From an uncultured Gammaproteobacteria bacterium (GTDB lineage Bacteria > Pseudomonadota > Gammaproteobacteria > Pseudomonadales > Azotimanducaceae), in assembly GCA_913050035.1 (NCBI GenBank), contig CAJXAC010000006.1, positions 1-53,998 of the forward strand: 53,998 bases of DNA, in the 5' to 3' direction. Both the position numbers and the translations under genes were made by a program. The notes beneath the pieces were generated by a model, which saw only the letters and a list, made by a program, of their open reading frames with translations, was not told where the DNA came from and ran no database searches. Below are positions 50,577 to 53,998 of this stretch, in pieces; position 1 is the stretch's first letter, and each line of letters begins with the position of its first letter.

Positions 50577-52994
50577 ATGGGAGACGAGGCAGCCACGCGT
50601 TTAAACCGATTTGTTGTTTTTTTTCTATCCACGCTTGTCGTTAGCTGTGGAGGAGGAGGCTCTGGAGGGTCTGAGAATCAGCCACTGGCTCTAACCGTAG
50701 ACCTAAACATCAGTAAAACTCAAACTCATCAGAACGATCAAGTGGAGCTGCGGTGGTCTAGTTCTGGAAGCAGCTCGTGTACAGCGTCCGGTGATTGGGC
50801 GGGCAACAAACCGGCAAGCGGTGCGGAAACGATAGAGGCAGCGGAAGTTGGTGATTTTTCTTTTTCGCTTGAATGCTCGAATGCTACAAATACTGCGTCT
50901 CGAACTGTTGACCTATCAGTGCTCGCAGAGCTGGAGATTGTTTATTCCGATTTCGAAGTCGAAGTCGAAGAGGATGCTGTAAAGGAATTTTATGTATCTA
51001 CGGCGACTACAAACAGAGACCCTCTAGAACCGCTGGAGTACTCCGTTAGCAAACCGCCCGTGGAGGGCACCGTTGCTCTGAGTGGGGGTAGTGCCGTTTA
51101 CCACCCCAAAGCCGATTTCTTTGGCGAGGACACCATTGAAATTACAGTAAGTGGCGAAAACCAGACAGCCGTGTCTTCAATCACCATCACGGTTTCGGGG
51201 ATCAACGACCCGCCTTCCCTCGATGTTCAATTTCCCGTCGTCTATGATCCTGATTTGGGTGCGATGATCATTCAAGATGGTACCTTGGATTTTCCCTTCA
51301 GCGTAATCGATCCAGACACGGCCGCCAGCGAATTGACACTCTCTGCAGTTTCCAGCGGGGAACAGTTGCCGATCGAGGTTTTCGCAGATTTTTTGAGGAT
51401 TTCTCTTCCCGGGAGCTTTCATGCAGGTCCTAAAAAATTTGATTTTTCTGTGTCAGATGGATCACTCGAGGGAACATCGAGCCGTTCACTTTGGTTGATT
51501 AGAAATTTATCTGACTCGGACAGTGGTCCAAGAGTTAACCAATTTTTTGGTTCTAAAGATGATCCCTTACGAGGTTTTAATTATCTTGTCGTTTTCGATG
51601 ATATTCCCCCTGGAGAGGTGAGGACAGCAGGGTATGAAGCCCTCACATATTATGTGGGAGGTTTCTTGGCGGACTTCGATGATAGAAGACAATCCTTAAT
51701 CGATGCGGTCTTCAATGTGTATGTTGTAGATTTCCCACTCGGTATAAGTTCAGGGTTGAACATCAAAACTGAGTGCTATGAGGAATCCCCAGATACATAT
51801 TGCGCTGAAGAAGCCCAGGAATCGGCGTATCAGCTGGTCGCGGAGTTACCCGATTTCGCCGAGGTGAGTGTTGACGCCATTTCGATTATCACCGGGCTTG
51901 ATGGGCGCGGTGTAAATCTCGGGCGAGTAAATGTTCAACCGTTATTAGGTAGCCTAAACGGAACCTTTGCGGGACCCAACAGGATGCTAAAGACGTTGAA
52001 GCATGAATTTGGCCACGCATTCAAGTTCCTTGGCGACCACTATACGAGTGACTTCCTCCTCGAGGATGATGCTGGAAACAAGTTGATTGATATGACGGAT
52101 GGGCTCGAGACACTTGACGCATACAATATCGACCTGACACTTGAGGAAGACCCAAACAAAGTGAAATGGGGCCATCAATTTGAGGACGCCTCAGCCATTG
52201 CTGGGCTCGACAGGTTAGACGACAAAGCTAACGATGCTGTTGGGTACTGGTCGGGGTGCTATTTTCATGACCAGAAGTGTTTTAGAAGTAGCTACAACTC
52301 GATAATGAACGGTGATTTTAGCGCGTATTTTGATGAGGTTACTTTTGATCAGGATCGAACCCAATTTGACCACACCCAATTTGACGACGTTGGGGCGGAA
52401 GCCTTCGCTCTCGCCGTGTTGCAGGAACAAGGCGTCAACTCAATCGATGTAGAGCTAGACGAGAATGGAGATTTGCTCGTCGGTCATCGGTTGCGTTTAC
52501 CTTCTACATTGTTTGCGATTGACTGGTACGTCGATGGCACCCGTGTGACGGATTGGAGTGCAGAGTTCCCGATCAAGCTTAGTGGCGCCGATTTGGTTGA
52601 TGAAAACGGCGAAGCTCTTGTCGAGCGTGTAAAAATTCCACGAATAGACGCTGGCCAACAAACCAGCATCGCTTACCAGGTACGAGAGTTAAGCGCAGAT
52701 CCGCTGATTTTAGTAGAAGACCAAATTGATGTATTCGGCGATGTGTATCTAGGTGCATTCTCTTCGAGGATTGGGCCTTCCGTTTGCGCTAATAACAATA
52801 CTTCTTGGACTGGCGTTGAAGCCACTTACTGCAATAGCACCGTTTCCATCCGCTTCGCCGATGGATGGCATTACAGTCCCGATTGGGACAACCAAACCGA
52901 ACTATTGGAGGAGCGTATTGACGACCTCTATTATTATTATGAAGACTCTGGACTTGGCTCCCAATTTTTCATTAATTGGCGTTTTTTCGAGTAG
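50577..52994 (+). CDS. Lipoprotein with M64-like metallopeptidase domain
   Basis: 805 residues. The signal ends in LVVSC, so C24 is a probable lipid-modified Cys; a Gly/Ser-rich linker follows. Residues 40-310 hold Ig- or cadherin-like beta domains (for example ITVSGINDPPSLDVQFPV). The peptidase core has H476-E-F-G-H480 followed by LGDHY, close to the HEFGHSF..LADEY motif of M64 (IgA-peptidase-like) proteins. It is probably displayed on the cell surface or in the periplasm. A 15-base tandem duplication lies at 52359-52388. A GGAGG lies about 12 bases before the ATG, which is long. Confidence 0.75.
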   Translation: MGDEAATRLNRFVVFFLSTLVVSCGGGGSGGSENQPLALTVDLNISKTQTHQNDQVELRWSSSGSSSCTASGDWAGNKPASGAETIEAAEVGDFSFSLECSNATNTASRTVDLSVLAELEIVYSDFEVEVEEDAVKEFYVSTATTNRDPLEPLEYSVSKPPVEGTVALSGGSAVYHPKADFFGEDTIEITVSGENQTAVSSITITVSGINDPPSLDVQFPVVYDPDLGAMIIQDGTLDFPFSVIDPDTAASELTLSAVSSGEQLPIEVFADFLRISLPGSFHAGPKKFDFSVSDGSLEGTSSRSLWLIRNLSDSDSGPRVNQFFGSKDDPLRGFNYLVVFDDIPPGEVRTAGYEALTYYVGGFLADFDDRRQSLIDAVFNVYVVDFPLGISSGLNIKTECYEESPDTYCAEEAQESAYQLVAELPDFAEVSVDAISIITGLDGRGVNLGRVNVQPLLGSLNGTFAGPNRMLKTLKHEFGHAFKFLGDHYTSDFLLEDDAGNKLIDMTDGLETLDAYNIDLTLEEDPNKVKWGHQFEDASAIAGLDRLDDKANDAVGYWSGCYFHDQKCFRSSYNSIMNGDFSAYFDEVTFDQDRTQFDHTQFDDVGAEAFALAVLQEQGVNSIDVELDENGDLLVGHRLRLPSTLFAIDWYVDGTRVTDWSAEFPIKLSGADLVDENGEALVERVKIPRIDAGQQTSIAYQVRELSADPLILVEDQIDVFGDVYLGAFSSRIGPSVCANNNTSWTGVEATYCNSTVSIRFADGWHYSPDWDNQTELLEERIDDLYYYYEDSGLGSQFFINWRFFE
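52359..52388 (+). repeat. 15-base tandem duplication inside the lipoprotein gene
   Basis: ACCCAATTTGACCAC is followed directly by ACCCAATTTGACGAC (one mismatch). It encodes TQFDH-TQFDD and follows two further FD-containing repeats, so it looks like local in-frame duplication. Confidence 0.85.
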
Positions 52995-52998
52995 GGCT

Positions 52999-53502
52999 GT
53001 GGTTAAACCCGTTCTTTGCGCTCTTCTGGTAATCTTTTCGGGAGTCTCGTACTCCACTGAAAGATGGCACGAGCGAGAAGGGATTGTTATTTCGATAAGG
53101 GCCGCAGCGGGTGAGTTTATTTCGGAGGACTTGCGCCCGGTAGCTCTCAATTATCGTCGAGGTTCCTCAACCTTGGAGGAGGGGATTCGCGAACGACGTG
53201 AAAATCCTGTACCTCAAAAAGAAAATTTACAGAATCTCGTTGATCACATTCCGGTTGGAGGTGTTTTTTTAAGGGTGGAGAACCAAGACGGAAACCATCT
53301 AGCTATCATTCCGTTGCGTAGATTTAAGGCGCGCTCCTCTCATTCTCAAAGCAAGGACCGCAGAGGTATAGGGCTCAGAGATGGCCCGGTTGAGTTCTGG
53401 GGGAACCCGCGTATCAGTTTAGATGGGGCAAAAGTAAGCGTTATGCAAAGAGAAGCAGCAGGCACCCGTTTGATCGGCGATCTTCTACTTGAAGAAAAGT
53501 AA
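52999..53502 (+). CDS. Small exported hypothetical protein
   Basis: 167 residues from GTG 52999, four bases after the upstream stop. MVKPVLCALLVIFSGVSYS is a convincing signal peptide; the mature part starts near TERWHEREG. No domain is recognised. The body is Arg/Glu-rich with two beta-like strands (GVFLRVENQDGNHLAIIPL). Earlier in-frame starts exist inside the peptidase gene, but they read through it in another frame. Its position after the peptidase suggests a small accessory or inhibitor, which is inference. Confidence 0.6.
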   Translation: MVKPVLCALLVIFSGVSYSTERWHEREGIVISIRAAAGEFISEDLRPVALNYRRGSSTLEEGIRERRENPVPQKENLQNLVDHIPVGGVFLRVENQDGNHLAIIPLRRFKARSSHSQSKDRRGIGLRDGPVEFWGNPRISLDGAKVSVMQREAAGTRLIGDLLLEEK

Positions 53503-53618
53503 ACTCGGGCTTCTCATCTCTGTAAGTTGCTAGTTCGGCCCTGTCAATTAGGCTGTTATGCGCGCAGTGCGCTCCCAACTTTGGTAAATCCGTTGTTTCA
53601 ACGACAACTAAGCCATTT

Positions 53619-53998
<380 letters not shown>

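Noticed and set aside
52753-52998. Longer N-terminus of the small exported protein
   Set aside because: It runs inside the peptidase gene in another frame; a clean signal peptide begins at 52999.

Overview
The window looks like the chromosome of a free-living, probably marine, aerobic gammaproteobacterium with moderate GC content. The taxonomic hints are a YhcB/ZapG-type envelope protein, malate synthase G, class I fumarase, RsgA, a type I GAPDH tail, a NorM-type MATE pump and a VC_2705-type Na+ symporter with its DUF4212 partner. The heavy load of acyl-CoA dehydrogenases, CoA-transferases, TauD-type dioxygenases, SDRs and hydrolases suggests a versatile organic-carbon degrader. I saw no tRNA, rRNA, CRISPR array, insertion sequence or phage gene.

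Layout. 1-700: the truncated end of gap and a VOC protein, then a 600-base gene-free stretch with a structured-RNA candidate, a CCCCTAGGGG palindrome and a -10 box. 1284-4131: a three-gene valine/isobutyryl-CoA operon (acyl-CoA dehydrogenase, enoyl-CoA hydratase, mmsB). 4132-7370: a secreted protein of unknown function, a MATE pump and yhcB. 7361-16840: an accessory catabolic block with two TauD/TfdA dioxygenases, an acyl-CoA dehydrogenase, a thioredoxin-fusion protein, a selenoprotein, an MFS carrier, an epoxide hydrolase, an SDR and a CitE-like lyase. 16837-23441: an RND pump and adaptor behind a clean palindromic operator, then GST, a GloA-like VOC protein and a halohydrin dehalogenase. 23572-33302: glcB, an SDR, a solute symporter, a Nudix hydrolase, an Eis-like acetyltransferase, rsgA and an aminotransferase. 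33487-46303: a CoA-binding protein, a PEGA-SUMF1 membrane protein, an acyl-CoA dehydrogenase, a thioesterase, carriers, esterases and two class III CoA-transferases. 46307-53998: an SPFH protein, a second selenoprotein module, class I fumarase, an M64-like lipoprotein peptidase and the end of trxB.

The most notable content is a selenoprotein module present twice. At 11143-11664 and 47390-47926, an in-frame UGA reads through into Gly-Ser-Cys (a UGSC motif) and the frame continues for about 80 codons. Conventional gene calling would break both genes at the UGA. Each lies beside a gene for the same uncharacterised partner family (9519-11099 and 47919-48995). In the first copy the partner carries an N-terminal thioredoxin-like domain with a CPTC motif. 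Gene order is reversed between the two copies. Both sit among CoA-ester catabolic genes and carriers, so I infer a selenium-dependent redox system serving a catabolic step. Substrate and reaction are unknown.

A second notable gene is the degenerate SDR at 22758-23441. It carries the T-X4-Y-X-G and S-X12-Y-X3-R signatures of halohydrin dehalogenases. A GST and a glyoxalase-like gene lie beside it and an epoxide hydrolase lies about 8 kb away, which suggests handling of halogenated or epoxide intermediates.
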